Source: Streptomyces sp. LUP47B (GTDB lineage Bacteria; Actinomycetota; Actinomycetes; Streptomycetales; Streptomycetaceae). Taken from it: DNA of 57,190 bases. The stretch is from assembly GCF_001746295.1 (NCBI RefSeq), contig NZ_MJAH01000001.1, positions 1 to 57,190 of the forward strand. The letters are read 5' to 3'. Below the pieces are notes generated by a model. That model ran no database searches and had not been told where the DNA came from. It saw only the letters and a list, made by a program, of their open reading frames with translations. The position numbers were made by a program, and so were the translations under genes. Below, piece after piece: positions 7,356 through 16,800 of the stretch (its first letter is position 1; each line of letters begins with the position of its first letter).

Positions 7356-7688
7356 ATGTCGCGTGCCGAAGACCCCACTCCCTTTCCCACCGGATGGCCC
7401 AAGGCCCGCTATCGCGCCACCAGCCGCGCGATGAAGGCACTCCGACTTGCCGATCACGTGCTGCGCCATGGGCTTGCCTACACGCCCGAAGACGCCACCG
7501 ACGAACTGATCCGCACGGCCGCCGAACAGACCGGGCACCGCCAGCCGTCCGAGACCACGTGCTCACTCGTCCGCGCCGTCCTCACACTGCTCCTCTCTCC
7601 CACCGTCACCAGCTCACCGGTCGAGCACGACGCCAGCAAACGAGTCATCCGCCTGGTCGTCACCGTCGACGACCGCCCCACGGCCTGA
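7356..7688 (+). CDS. Hypothetical protein, 110 aa
   Basis: A 110-residue soluble, largely helical protein; residues about 25-85 (ATSRAMKALRLADHVLRHGLAYTPEDATDELIRTAAEQTGH) look like a small helical bundle, and the end is a beta-rich RVIRLVVTVDD. It lies 63 bases before the ParB-like gene and probably shares the box-5 transcript, so a role with ParB is possible but unproven. Confidence 0.7.
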   Translation: MSRAEDPTPFPTGWPKARYRATSRAMKALRLADHVLRHGLAYTPEDATDELIRTAAEQTGHRQPSETTCSLVRAVLTLLLSPTVTSSPVEHDASKRVIRLVVTVDDRPTA

Positions 7689-7751
7689 CCGGCCGACCGG
7701 ACGGGCCGGGGCATGCCCGGCCCGCCACGAACCAGCACAGGAGTACCCCCC

Positions 7752-9317
7752 ATGTCCACCGCCTCCCCGGCGAAGAAGACCACCACGGCCCCCGCCAAAG
7801 CCGCCTCGGCCAAGACCTCGAAGACCCCTCAGCCCGAGCCGTCGGCCGTCGAAGAAACCCACGACCAGATCGTCCGCCTCGACCCGGCCCTGATCATGCG
7901 CGACGACTACAACGCCCGGACCACCGACACCGAACCGGACGACGACCTCAAGGCGTCGGTGGCCGAACTCGGCGTACAAGACCCGATCCACGTCCGGCCG
8001 CAGGAAGACGGAACGTACGGCGCGTTCAAGGGATGGCGGCGCGCACAGGCCCAGCAGGCCGCCAATGCCACGGCCGAGGCGGAGGGCAGGCCCGCACGCA
8101 AGATCCCCACGATCGTCCGGGCTGACCTGGTGGGCAACGACGCGATGACGCACCTGCTGTCGCTGATCGAGAACGATCACCGTGAGCAGATGCACGACCG
8201 CGACCGGGTCAAGGCCATCGAGACGCTGGCGCTCATCGATGTGAGCGAGGAGCAGCGCGAGAAGATGGCCCGCGCCCTGAAGATCAAGCGGGCCGAGCTG
8301 CGCGCGGCGCGCGAGGCCGCCCACCTCGACGACGCCCAGCTCCGCCGTGCAAGCGTCCAGGGTTTCGACCTGATGCAGATGGCTGAAATGGCCGAAGTCA
8401 GCGACGCTCCCAGGGCCGTTCAGGTGCTGGAGGAGGCTCACGCCAAGGACGCGGCCGAGGAAGGCGGCGGGCGCGGTCACTGGGACCAGGCCCTGGCCCA
8501 GCTCCGACAGACCAAGGCCGACGCCGAAGCCCGGCAGACGGCACTGGAGGCGCTGGCGAAGGCCGATGTCCCGCTCCTGCCCGACTACTTTCCCTGGGGG
8601 ACGAAGGACACCTCCCGGCCGCTGACCGATCTGCGCACGCCCCTGGGCGCACCGCTCACGCCGGACAAGCACGCCCACTGCTCCGGCCATGCCGCCCGCC
8701 TGGACGAGGAGTTCCAGCCCGTCTGGTACTGCTCCGATCCCGCCAAGTACGGCCACAAGCTGCGCCCCGGAGCCAAGCAGGCCAAGCAGTCCATGAGCGA
8801 CGAGGAGAAGGAGGCGAGGGCGCGGACCATCGCGGGCAACAAGGCGTGGAAGACCGCGCGGACGGTCCGCGAGGACTTCGTGAAGCGGCTGTGCAATGGC
8901 AAGTCCCTGCCCGAACCCGTGCGGCAGTTCGCCCTGCGCACGGTGATGAGCCCGCCCTACCTGTACGCGAAGTGGTGCGAGAAGGGCGAGACCGAGGGCG
9001 TCGCCCAGTTCCTCGGAGTCCCGGACCCCAACGCCGACACCTCCAAGTACAGCCGTGAGGGAGATCCCTTCGACGACCTGGTCAGCCGCCAGGGCAAGAC
9101 CAAGGGATGGCACCAGGTGTTCGCGCAGGTGGCCGCCGCGTTCGAGTACAGCATGCGCGAGCCGAAGGCGTGGCAGGCCCTCACCCGTCACCAGGCCGCC
9201 TACCTGCTGTGTCTGAAGGCGGAGGGCTACCGGCTGTCCGACGTGGAGGAACTCGCCGTCGCCAAGTACCTGCCCCAGACCGACGACGAGGACCAGGCCG
9301 CCGACCAGGCCGCCTGA
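7752..9317 (+). CDS. ParB-like nuclease/partition-domain protein
   Basis: A 521-residue protein. Residues 1-35 are a Lys/Ala/Pro-rich flexible arm. Residues about 38-135 form a ParB N-terminal domain ([34 protein letters not shown]); the family's GxRR box appears here as GWRR (94-97). Residues 140-200 resemble the ParB helix-turn-helix region. The C-terminal 300 residues are not recognised and include a His/Cys patch ([22 protein letters not shown]). The ATG at 7752 is preferred over an earlier in-frame ATG for its context. No ParA gene accompanies it, so it may be an orphan ParB-like regulator or nucleoid protein rather than a partition factor. Confidence 0.85.
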   Translation: MSTASPAKKTTTAPAKAASAKTSKTPQPEPSAVEETHDQIVRLDPALIMRDDYNARTTDTEPDDDLKASVAELGVQDPIHVRPQEDGTYGAFKGWRRAQAQQAANATAEAEGRPARKIPTIVRADLVGNDAMTHLLSLIENDHREQMHDRDRVKAIETLALIDVSEEQREKMARALKIKRAELRAAREAAHLDDAQLRRASVQGFDLMQMAEMAEVSDAPRAVQVLEEAHAKDAAEEGGGRGHWDQALAQLRQTKADAEARQTALEALAKADVPLLPDYFPWGTKDTSRPLTDLRTPLGAPLTPDKHAHCSGHAARLDEEFQPVWYCSDPAKYGHKLRPGAKQAKQSMSDEEKEARARTIAGNKAWKTARTVREDFVKRLCNGKSLPEPVRQFALRTVMSPPYLYAKWCEKGETEGVAQFLGVPDPNADTSKYSREGDPFDDLVSRQGKTKGWHQVFAQVAAAFEYSMREPKAWQALTRHQAAYLLCLKAEGYRLSDVEELAVAKYLPQTDDEDQAADQAA

Positions 9318-9381
9318 GCCCCGCCGGGCGCAGCACTGTGAGCAGCGGTGCTGCGCCCGGCCCTCCCCTCCCCCACAGCCC

Positions 9382-9627
9382 ATGGAGTACGTCGTGTCCG
9401 ACGACATCTGCCCGTCGGGACGACGGCGCTACCCCGCCCGCGCGGCCGCCCGCGCAGCCTTCGGAGCCACCCGTGCCCGCGGCAAGTCAACGCGCGGCTA
9501 CCGCAAATGCGGGATCTGCGACGGCTGGCATCTCACACCCGAGCGCAACCACCGCCCACGCCGTCGCAGACGCGCGCAGACGCCAGGACGGCCGCAACGC
9601 GACTCGAGGGACAGCGCCCGTACCTGA
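9382..9627 (+). CDS. Small Arg-rich protein with CxxC, 81 aa
   Basis: An 81-residue very basic protein. The pattern [12 protein letters not shown]...[16 protein letters not shown] resembles the small Streptomyces proteins in which a trimmed zinc knuckle (CxxC...H) follows an Ala/Arg helix. The tail is almost pure Arg/Pro. Start at ATG 9382 or GTG 9394. It sits between the ParB-like and SSB genes on the same strand. Confidence 0.6.
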   Translation: MEYVVSDDICPSGRRRYPARAAARAAFGATRARGKSTRGYRKCGICDGWHLTPERNHRPRRRRRAQTPGRPQRDSRDSART

Positions 9628-9823
9628 GTGCCTGTCACAAACGCGCCCTGCGCCTGGCCGGCCCCCAACCCCTCACCTTCTGCCCCGGCCGGGCACACCC
9701 CCAGCCCAGCCGTGGCCGATCGCGAGACAGGAGCACCCCCGTGCCCACACCCGACCCCGCCCCCTCCACCAGCCGGTCCACGCAGGACGGCGCCCGCCGC
9801 GCGTCCCGGAACTGAGGGCCGCC

Positions 9824-10315
9824 ATGACCGGCGAGACCACCGTCACCGTCACCGGAAACCTGGTCGCCGACCCCGAAATCCGGTTCACCGAAAAGGGCAC
9901 GCCCGTCGCCCGTTTCCGGGTCGCATCGACGCCACGGGTCTACGACCGCAACAGCGGTCAGTGGACCGACGGCGAATCACTGTTCATCACCTGCACAGTG
10001 TGGCGGCACGTTGCCGAGCACGTCTGCGAGTGCCTGCAGCGCGGCATGCACGTCATCGTCCACGGCCGCCTGCGCCAGCGCACCTACACCGACGGCGAAG
10101 GCATCAAGCGCACCGTGTTCGACCTCGACGCCGACGACGTCGGGCTGAGCCTGCGCCACCGCATCGCCTACACCGACAACACCCTCCCGCCCGCGCTGGC
10201 CCGACCCGCCGCACCCGCACCGCCCCCAGCAGCACCTGCCGCAGCCCCCGGCGCGCCGGGACACGAGCGGCGGTCCCGCCCACAGCGACACGGCGGCTGG
10301 GCCCGCATCCGCTGA
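9824..10315 (+). CDS. ssb: Single-stranded DNA-binding protein
   Basis: A 163-residue SSB. Residues 1-115 form the OB-fold: [30 protein letters not shown], then [36 protein letters not shown]. The tail is Ala/Pro-rich and ends in basic RHGGWARIR instead of the acidic tip that recruits partners in housekeeping SSBs. Such plasmid SSBs cover single strands during replication, transfer or annealing. It is followed after 18 bases by a Sak4-like P-loop gene, a pairing also known in phages. Confidence 0.95.
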   Translation: MTGETTVTVTGNLVADPEIRFTEKGTPVARFRVASTPRVYDRNSGQWTDGESLFITCTVWRHVAEHVCECLQRGMHVIVHGRLRQRTYTDGEGIKRTVFDLDADDVGLSLRHRIAYTDNTLPPALARPAAPAPPPAAPAAAPGAPGHERRSRPQRHGGWARIR

Positions 10316-10333
10316 CGTCCCTGGAGATCCCCC

Positions 10334-11275
10334 GTGTCCAGTGGCAGCTCCCTGACCCCGATGCCGGAATTCCGGCCCGCAGTCAAGGAATCCCGACCGG
10401 TCCGCCTGGCCTTCGAAGGCCCTTCCGGGTCCGGCCGCACCCTGACCTCCCTGCTGGTCGCCGCCGAGGACGGCGAACCGATCGCGCTCATCGACACCGA
10501 ACGCGGGATGGCAGCCAAGTACGCCGACCGTGTGCCCTTCCACACCCAGGAGTTCACCCGCTACGACCCCAGGTCACTGTTCGCGGCCCTCGCCCGCGCC
10601 GCCATGCGCGGCTCCCCCGTGCTGATCGTCGACACCTACAGCGCCTTCTGGAGCGGCGAGGACGGCATGCTCGACAAGGTCAACGGCGAGGCCCGGGCCG
10701 GATACGGCGGCACCAACGCCGGATGGTCGAAGTACCGGCCGGAGGACCGCGCCGTCACCGAGGCACTGGCCGCCTACCCCGGGCACGTCATCGTCACCCT
10801 CAAGGCCCGGGCCGACACCGTCATCGAAACCGACCCTCGCGGCCGCCAGTACGCCCGCCGGATCAGCGTCCGGCCCGAGCAACGAGCCGACATCGAGTAC
10901 GACTTCGTCGCGGTGGGCACCCTCGGCCCGGTGGCCACTGTGTACTTCGGCAAGAGCCGTATCCCCGCACTGGCCGGAGAGGTCGTCGAACAGCCCGGCG
11001 AGGACCTCGGCCGCACCATCCTCGCCTGGGCCGACGACGGTGTCCCCAACTGGCCCCAACGGTCCTTCATCGATCGTGCCCGCGACCCGGACGCCACGGT
11101 CGACAGCCTGCGCGAGCTCTGGTCGGAGATCGTCACCGCCCGCGCGGCGGGCATGGCCGCACTCGACCTCCCCGACCAGCCCATCACGCTCGCCGAGCTC
11201 GTCACCAACCGCGGCAAGCAGCTGCGCGCCTTCGCCCCCGCACCCCAGCCGGATCCGCCGGCCCCACCCGCCTGA
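10334..11275 (+). CDS. Sak4/RecA-like P-loop protein
   Basis: A 313-residue protein of the AAA_24 / phage Sak4-like group (RecA-core ATPases, some acting as single-strand annealing proteins). The Walker A region is FEGPSGSGRT (residues 27-36): the normally invariant Lys is Arg. Walker B is VLIVDTYSAFW (about 95-105). The core continues with VIVTLKARAD and TVYFGKSRIPALAG. The GTG start is 18 bases after ssb, so they form one unit, supporting a role on SSB-coated DNA. The Lys-to-Arg change may impair ATP hydrolysis. Confidence 0.75.
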   Translation: MSSGSSLTPMPEFRPAVKESRPVRLAFEGPSGSGRTLTSLLVAAEDGEPIALIDTERGMAAKYADRVPFHTQEFTRYDPRSLFAALARAAMRGSPVLIVDTYSAFWSGEDGMLDKVNGEARAGYGGTNAGWSKYRPEDRAVTEALAAYPGHVIVTLKARADTVIETDPRGRQYARRISVRPEQRADIEYDFVAVGTLGPVATVYFGKSRIPALAGEVVEQPGEDLGRTILAWADDGVPNWPQRSFIDRARDPDATVDSLRELWSEIVTARAAGMAALDLPDQPITLAELVTNRGKQLRAFAPAPQPDPPAPPA

Positions 11276-11292
11276 ACGCCCCGGGAAACGAC

Positions 11293-11598
11293 GTGAACGA
11301 CACCCCCACTGCCCCACACCAGCAGACCACCATCCCCAGCAGCCTCGGCCACGACTTCGCCGACACCTGGTGCGGCACCCTCACCGCCGACATCGCCCCC
11401 CTCCTGAACTGCGAGGAAGTGAACGTACTCGCCAGCCTGCTGCGCACGCTCGGCGCCGAACAGGCCGCCGACGAATGGATCGACGCCCACTCCGTAGCCG
11501 ACAACGAGCCCCACGACAGCCACTACCAGGACCCGCACGACCCTGCGGCGCTCTCGGCCGACGCATTCCGCTGGCACCCCGGCTGCGAAGAAGCCTGA
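11293..11598 (+). CDS. Hypothetical protein, 101 aa
   Basis: A 101-residue acidic protein. The core LGHDFADTWCGTLTADIAPLLNCEEVNVLASLLRTLGAEQAADEWIDAH is helical and well formed. No motif identified. The GTG start is 17 bases after the Sak4-like stop, so it belongs to the ssb unit; homologous short acidic proteins are common in Streptomyces plasmid/phage recombination modules (from memory). Confidence 0.65.
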   Translation: MNDTPTAPHQQTTIPSSLGHDFADTWCGTLTADIAPLLNCEEVNVLASLLRTLGAEQAADEWIDAHSVADNEPHDSHYQDPHDPAALSADAFRWHPGCEEA

Positions 11599-11602
11599 CG
11601 CC

Positions 11603-11847
11603 GTGGCTCACGAACCCCCGTCGCGATAAGCCCCTGCATCGGGTGCGGGCGACCGTTCATGTACGACCCGGAGCGCGTGGTGTCGGTCCTGATCGACGCC
11701 GAGACCGGCTGGTACCCCGAGCCCGGCCGACGGCATCACGCGGTCCGAGAACCGGCCTGCCACTTCTGTGTCAGGGCAGCGAACGTCGAGCGGCGCAAGC
11801 GAGGCCTTCCCCTGGGCTACGAGGGCGACACCTACGCCGACCTGTGA
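11603..11847 (+). pseudogene. Zinc-ribbon-like protein, apparent frameshift at a C-run
   Basis: The visible ORF starts at ATG 11659 (62 aa: MYDPERVVSVLID ... ACHFCVRAANVERRKRGLPLGYEGDTYADL). In the same frame just upstream the DNA encodes ISPCIGCGRPF, the first half of a Cys4 zinc ribbon completed by CHFC, but no start codon precedes it. A GTG at 11603-11605 begins VAHEPPS in another frame; one extra C in the C5 run at 11615-11619 would join it to the CIGCG part. It is either a real indel, a sequencing error, or a protein starting at 11659 without half its zinc site. Confidence 0.6.
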
Positions 11848-11971
11848 GCCGCATTGCCCGGGACGAGTGGAGCTGACCCCTCGTGCGCCGTTCCCCGCAC
11901 TCCCCCGGCGCTCCGGACCTGATCGCCGCCCCACAACCAACCACCCTCACGGACCTGTTGGAGGGCATCTC

Positions 11972-12715
11972 ATGAAAAGCCGTGCCCGCACACCGGATAC
12001 CGTCTCCGCACTCGCGGACGAGCGCATTCCCTTCCCCCACACCGACCGCCCCACTCCCTGCCAGGACGACCCGGCCCTGTTCGCCTTCGAAGAGGTCGCC
12101 GACCGAACTCAGCGGACGAAAACCATCGCCAGGGCCAAGCTCGCCTGCTCCGGCTGTCCCATCGTCCAGGGCTGTCTGAAATGGGCACTGGCCAACCCGT
12201 CGCTCACCCGCACAGGTGTGTGGGCGGCAACCACCCCCGGCAAGCGCGGCGCGCTGCGCCAGGGGCTCCTGCAGCGCTTCGGCGACGACTGGGCCGGGGT
12301 CGTGGCCGCCCAGGACCGCCGACGTGAGCAGCGGCAGACGGCACGCACCGTGCCGCCCACGGTTCCGGGAGCAGATGCTCGCCCGCCTGGAACTGGAACT
12401 CATCCCCACCCGGCCGCAGCCCTACAAGCCGTGGCGTGTACCGCTCAAAGCTACGGCCGCAAGACCTTCCTGGAGCTCTTCGACCCGACGCGGCCGCGGG
12501 ACCGGGCGTGCCTGGAGGCGTTCAAGCGCGAGCTCGACATGCCGTGGGCGCTATACCACGTGCGCCGCCTGTTCCTGCTGTCCGAGGACGGCAGGCGTCG
12601 CCCGGCCCTTGAGAAGCCTGCCGCCGAGGCCTATGACGTTCCTGGTGCCACGCGCCCACCTGGTTACGCTCCCATGTGTAGATGGCTCGCCCACAGTGCC
12701 GGCACCCGTGGGTAG
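11972..12715 (+). CDS. WhiB-like (Wbl) iron-sulfur regulator with an aberrant tail
   Basis: The first 110 residues are a Wbl domain with the four cluster cysteines at C30, C59, C62 and C68 (C-X28-CxxC-X5-C). The usual G[V/I]WGG turn reads GVWAATT. Wbl proteins are actinobacterial Fe-S transcription factors. Beyond about residue 130 the sequence no longer looks like Wbl: 12372-12450 reads better in another frame (MLARLELELIPTRPQPYKPWRVPLK, like the start of a zinc-ribbon domain), and 12450-12620 back in frame gives FLELFDPTRPRDRACLEAFKREL. The tail looks like joined remnants and overlaps the convergent CHAT gene by 52 bases. Start ATG 11972 follows GGAGGG. Confidence 0.75.
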   Translation: MKSRARTPDTVSALADERIPFPHTDRPTPCQDDPALFAFEEVADRTQRTKTIARAKLACSGCPIVQGCLKWALANPSLTRTGVWAATTPGKRGALRQGLLQRFGDDWAGVVAAQDRRREQRQTARTVPPTVPGADARPPGTGTHPHPAAALQAVACTAQSYGRKTFLELFDPTRPRDRACLEAFKRELDMPWALYHVRRLFLLSEDGRRRPALEKPAAEAYDVPGATRPPGYAPMCRWLAHSAGTRG

Positions 12716-15700
12716 CGCGCACGGAGGGCACGCACCATGTGGGTAACAGCCTCGGCGGGGTCCGGCGAGGGCTGCTCGCCGAGCCGTCGGTAGAAGTCTG
12801 TGGCCGCCTCGACGGCCACGTCGTCGCTGATCGGCCACAGGGTGCTGATCACGTTTCGGAAGCCGGCCAGTTGGAAGGCACCGGCGAGGTGCAGTGCCTC
12901 GTCCGGCAGGTTGACCATTCCCTGGGCAGTGCTGCATGCCGACAGGTAGGCCATCCCGGACCCACGTGTGCGTAGCCGCGAGATCTCTCGGGCGGGCAGC
13001 AACCCGTCGTGCAGCAGGAGGGCGTTGCGCGACGCGTCCAGAGGATCAGCGCTCGCATGGCAGGCGAAGTGGGCCACTCGGACTCCCATGGCGAGCCACC
13101 GCATCACCTCGGCACGCGTGGCAGCCGCCCCGTGCACGATCAGGGCGTCGGACATCTCTCCCACGGCCTGGGCCTCCTGTAAGGCCCACGCGAGCGGTTT
13201 GGCTCCGGGCGCGTCCGGGACCGCCACGGCGAGCGAGGGGCCTCGGGGTGTTTGTTGGCTGCGCGCCTGTTCCAGGGCACGCAGCGTCGGTGTATAGGAG
13301 CATACGGCCAGGTCTGGCAGGAATCCTGCCCCGTCGCGGTCGGCCGCGGCATGCAGGGGTAGGAAGGACAGCAGGCCGGTCGGACACCACCACAGCCGAG
13401 GTGGTGCCCCGCCGGCCGGCGTCGTGAAGTCCAGGGCATGCAGCACCGGTCGGGCCACCGCGCGCCACAGCCAGTGCAGAACATCGCGGAGGTCGTCGCC
13501 GGCCGACGCCTGCTCCACGGCGTCCACCGAGGCCATCCCCGTGTGGAGCGCCGAGCGCAGGGCCAGGAACTGCTCAGTGACATGCTCCTGGGACACGTCG
13601 GGGAGCGGCACCGCGGTGACCCCTGAGGTGGTGACGACGAGGGCGTCGGAGCGGTAGCGGCTGACGTTGAGGATGATCACGGGACTGTCGCCTGCGGCGC
13701 GCCGCAGCCGGTCCGCGGCCGGGGCCCGGAAGAAGTCGCCGTATCCAGGAAGGTGCCGGATCTCGGCAAGGATCTGATGGAAGGCGCTGTCGGTCTCGTG
13801 ACGGAGGTCGGGCCGCTCGGCCGTCGAGGCGCGCACGTACGGATCCCACGCGGTGTCCCGCCGGTGGAGGATGGCGATGAACCGGCGTGCTATATCCGGG
13901 TGTTCGGCTTCGAGACGCCCTTGCTCGTCGCTCATGGCGCGGCTCTCCATGGCCCGGGACAACAGAATGCCGCGGCCTTGCTCGAGGAGTTCCAGGGCGG
14001 TGTCCGGGCGGTCGGCCGCGACGGCGCAGGCGGCCGCGTCGGCGACCAGACCGGCTTGGTCAATCAACTGGCGCTGCTGGTCCCGGTGATGGCCTCGGCC
14101 CGACACGGACTCCGGCAGGAGCTGCACGGCCTTCCGGAACGCCACGAGTGCGGTGTGATAGTCGCCGTCGTCGGCGGCGAGCCGGCCCCAGCGGTCGGCC
14201 GCGCCCATGCGGTCCGAAGGAGTGGCGTCCTGGACGTCGGCCGCCGTGGCCAGCGCGGCGCAGGCGTCGGTCAGGTCGGCACGGTCGCGGCTTTGCTCGT
14301 ACCGGCGTTTCAGGGCGATGCCCAGAATGGTCCAGCGACGGGCGAAGGAGTGGTGGGCGCGTGCAGTCGACTCGACGGCCTGCCGGGCGATGCAGACCGC
14401 CCGGTCGACGTCGCCGATGCCGTCCTCGCGACCTTTGAGGAGCAGTTCGGCCAGGCCGGCCAGATGGTCGGCGCGCTGAGCCCTGTGCGTGCCGGAGCGC
14501 TCGACGAGGTCCTCGACGAGGGCGATGGCCTCGCGCAGTGCGGCATGGCCGGTGTCCGGGGTACTGAGGTTTCTGAGGGACACCGCCAGGCTGTTCCGGG
14601 CGGTGGCGCCGACGGCGGTGTCCGGATCAGTGCGTTCGGTGATAGTGCGCTCCGCTGCCACGGCCTCTTCAAGGTGGGCGCGGTCTTTGGTGACGCTCCA
14701 CAGACGATCGAGACAGTGCGCCCGCTGGCCGAAGAACACAGGGTCGAGATAGCCGTCGGTGGCCTGTATCGCACGCTGGATCCGGTCGGCCTCGTACAGC
14801 GAGTCGGAGTCCCCGGTGAGGTCGAATCGCGTGACCAGGCAGGCGGCCAGGTTGTCCTCCGCGGCATCCCGCTCCCTGTCGCCGGGCAGACAGCACGCCT
14901 CGCGGCCGACGCGGATCATCAGGTCGATCGTCTCGAGGCCCGCCGAAAAGTGCTCCTGCACCCTTGCGAGGGCAACCAACAAGGCCGACAGATGGTGCCG
15001 CCGTTTCGTGCCATCGTCCGCGCACTGGTCCGCGGCACGCTGCAGGAGGGCGACGGCAGCATCGAGGTCGGCACGATTCTTCGCCGCTGCCGCTTCAAAC
15101 CGTGCCAAGTGGGCGAGGCCCAGATCCCCGGTGAGCAAGGCGCTGGGCCGAGGCGAGTTTTCGACAGCATTGCGCAACACTTCGACTCGCCAGTCGTGTT
15201 CGGCCGGGCGGCCCCCCCATACCTCCTTGCGGCGCCGCACCCCCATCGGACTCACCTGGGTCGCCCGTCGCGAAGCGTCGGCAGGACCGTTGAAGGCCGG
15301 AGCCGTCACCGGTGGCGCCTTCTCGTTCCGCAGTGCGGCGCGGAAGAGATGGAGGCTCTCCCACCGCCACGCGTCCCCGGTGAGCGGAAGCTCTGCCAGA
15401 AGGGTCTCGGCGTGCCGCAGCAACTCCTGCTTCTCCTGCGCCCCGAGTGAACCGGATGCCACTGCGGCAAGATGCAGCACCAACGTGGCATGGAGATGGC
15501 CTGGCGGGGCGACGGACGGCAGCGCCACGAGCATCTGGTGATACAAGGCGCTGCTCTCTGGATAGCGTTCACCGGACGTCTCCTGCCACATCTGGAGAGC
15601 GATCCCGAGCCCCAACAGATGGGTACCCAGCTTGAGTTCCTGCGTCGTCGCATGGTCCAGCGCGACACGGAAGGCGGTGATGGCGCGACGCAGTACCGGC

Positions 15701-16800
15701 TGGAGCGGCGCCGTCGAGTCGCTGTTGCGGGCACGCTCCAGCAGGAGATGGCCGAGCTCGTTGTGTCCACTCGCGTACTGCTGCGACTCCGACCCTTGTC
15801 GGACAAGAGCGAGCCGTCTGCCCAGCGCACCGCCCTCGTTGATCAGCGGGTTGTCCGAGCGGAGTCCGCTGTCGACCAACCCATCGGTCATGCGGCTAAT
15901 GAAGGACAGCTCCCTTCCTACCATCTGGTCGACGATGGGGTCGGCCCCGGGCGGCAGGAGCCCTTGTGAGCGGCCGACTTCGGTGTTGAGGCTGAGAAGC
16001 GCGAAACAGACCAGGGCGATGCGCACCTCGTCCTCACGCGCGGGCTCTTCGACCAGGGCCCTGCGATGCCAGCAGAACCAGCCGACGAGGCGCGCCTCGT
16101 CGCCGCCGACGGCGACCTCTGCGAAGTCGTCGCCCCCCGGCTGCTCCTCGATGACCGTTGCCAGCACATCGGCGGCGTCCCACACGGCCTCAGGAGCCAG
16201 AAGCAGGTCCGCGTCAACGGTTCCTGATCCGTCGCCCTCGCCGAAGCCGAACAGCCGACGCCGCAGCCGCAGGTAGGCAAGTCCGCTCCGGCTGCTCGCC
16301 TGCTCGGATTCCTGCACGCCATGCCCGCTCATCGCGAGGCGCAAGCACAGGATTCCTGCCTCCAGGGCCAGGAGGTCGTCCGAGCGACGCGCCCGGGACA
16401 CGCAGGCATCCATGTTGCGGTCGACGAACGACCGCGCCTCCTCCGCACTCTGCGTTTCGTCGAACGGAACGGGCAGCGGGCCTGATCGGCGATCGCCGAT
16501 GGTGAGGTAGAGCGAGAAGCAGACAGCGGCGAGCACCGTCTCGTTAAGCCCTTCATCACCGGTGAGAAATATCCCCCGGTGCCAACAGAACCAGCCGACA
16601 ACGCGCAGCTCCTCGGCGCCCAGACTAAATTCGGCGATTCCCCCGCTGTCGGCCCGCTCCTTGATGCTCTGTGAGAGAACCTCCGCCGCTTCCCGCACCG
16701 CTTCACGTGACAGCACCTCCTGAGCGGCGGAACGCCCCGGTTCAAACGACTCCACCCTGTTCCTCAACCGCTCCAATGCCGAACGCGCCACGTCAGGCAT
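12664..16800 (-). CDS. TPR-CHAT caspase-like protease
   Basis: A 1378-residue protein. The C-terminal 300 residues form a CHAT (caspase-like) domain with the catalytic pair visible: His in VAHFACHAS (about residue 1248) and Cys in YLSACSTA (about 1289), followed by LAGAFQLAGFRNVISTLWPISD. The central part (about 330-1050) is helical repeats, TPR-like. The first 330 residues hold a duplicated module: VVGWFCWHR near residue 70 recurs as LVGWFCWHR near 240. CHAT proteases act as proteolytic effectors in conflict and cell-death systems (known examples include the Craspase subunit and gasdermin activators). The start overlaps the upstream gene by 8 bases. Targets and trigger are unknown. Confidence 0.9.
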   Translation of the reverse strand: MPDVARSALERLRNRVESFEPGRSAAQEVLSREAVREAAEVLSQSIKERADSGGIAEFSLGAEELRVVGWFCWHRGIFLTGDEGLNETVLAAVCFSLYLTIGDRRSGPLPVPFDETQSAEEARSFVDRNMDACVSRARRSDDLLALEAGILCLRLAMSGHGVQESEQASSRSGLAYLRLRRRLFGFGEGDGSGTVDADLLLAPEAVWDAADVLATVIEEQPGGDDFAEVAVGGDEARLVGWFCWHRRALVEEPAREDEVRIALVCFALLSLNTEVGRSQGLLPPGADPIVDQMVGRELSFISRMTDGLVDSGLRSDNPLINEGGALGRRLALVRQGSESQQYASGHNELGHLLLERARNSDSTAPLQPVLRRAITAFRVALDHATTQELKLGTHLLGLGIALQMWQETSGERYPESSALYHQMLVALPSVAPPGHLHATLVLHLAAVASGSLGAQEKQELLRHAETLLAELPLTGDAWRWESLHLFRAALRNEKAPPVTAPAFNGPADASRRATQVSPMGVRRRKEVWGGRPAEHDWRVEVLRNAVENSPRPSALLTGDLGLAHLARFEAAAAKNRADLDAAVALLQRAADQCADDGTKRRHHLSALLVALARVQEHFSAGLETIDLMIRVGREACCLPGDRERDAAEDNLAACLVTRFDLTGDSDSLYEADRIQRAIQATDGYLDPVFFGQRAHCLDRLWSVTKDRAHLEEAVAAERTITERTDPDTAVGATARNSLAVSLRNLSTPDTGHAALREAIALVEDLVERSGTHRAQRADHLAGLAELLLKGREDGIGDVDRAVCIARQAVESTARAHHSFARRWTILGIALKRRYEQSRDRADLTDACAALATAADVQDATPSDRMGAADRWGRLAADDGDYHTALVAFRKAVQLLPESVSGRGHHRDQQRQLIDQAGLVADAAACAVAADRPDTALELLEQGRGILLSRAMESRAMSDEQGRLEAEHPDIARRFIAILHRRDTAWDPYVRASTAERPDLRHETDSAFHQILAEIRHLPGYGDFFRAPAADRLRRAAGDSPVIILNVSRYRSDALVVTTSGVTAVPLPDVSQEHVTEQFLALRSALHTGMASVDAVEQASAGDDLRDVLHWLWRAVARPVLHALDFTTPAGGAPPRLWWCPTGLLSFLPLHAAADRDGAGFLPDLAVCSYTPTLRALEQARSQQTPRGPSLAVAVPDAPGAKPLAWALQEAQAVGEMSDALIVHGAAATRAEVMRWLAMGVRVAHFACHASADPLDASRNALLLHDGLLPAREISRLRTRGSGMAYLSACSTAQGMVNLPDEALHLAGAFQLAGFRNVISTLWPISDDVAVEAATDFYRRLGEQPSPDPAEAVTHMVRALRARYPRVPALWASHLHMGA

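Noticed and set aside
7752..9317. Complete ParAB partition system
   Set aside because: No ParA ATPase gene is adjacent or elsewhere in the window, so only a ParB-like protein is claimed.
9628..11598. 656-residue plus-strand frame
   Set aside because: Mostly a shadow of ssb and the Sak4-like gene; only its end (11293-11598) is a real gene.
13753..15450. 565-residue plus-strand frame opposite the CHAT gene
   Set aside because: A mirror of the TPR region, lacking any domain; the minus strand has clear CHAT and TPR features.
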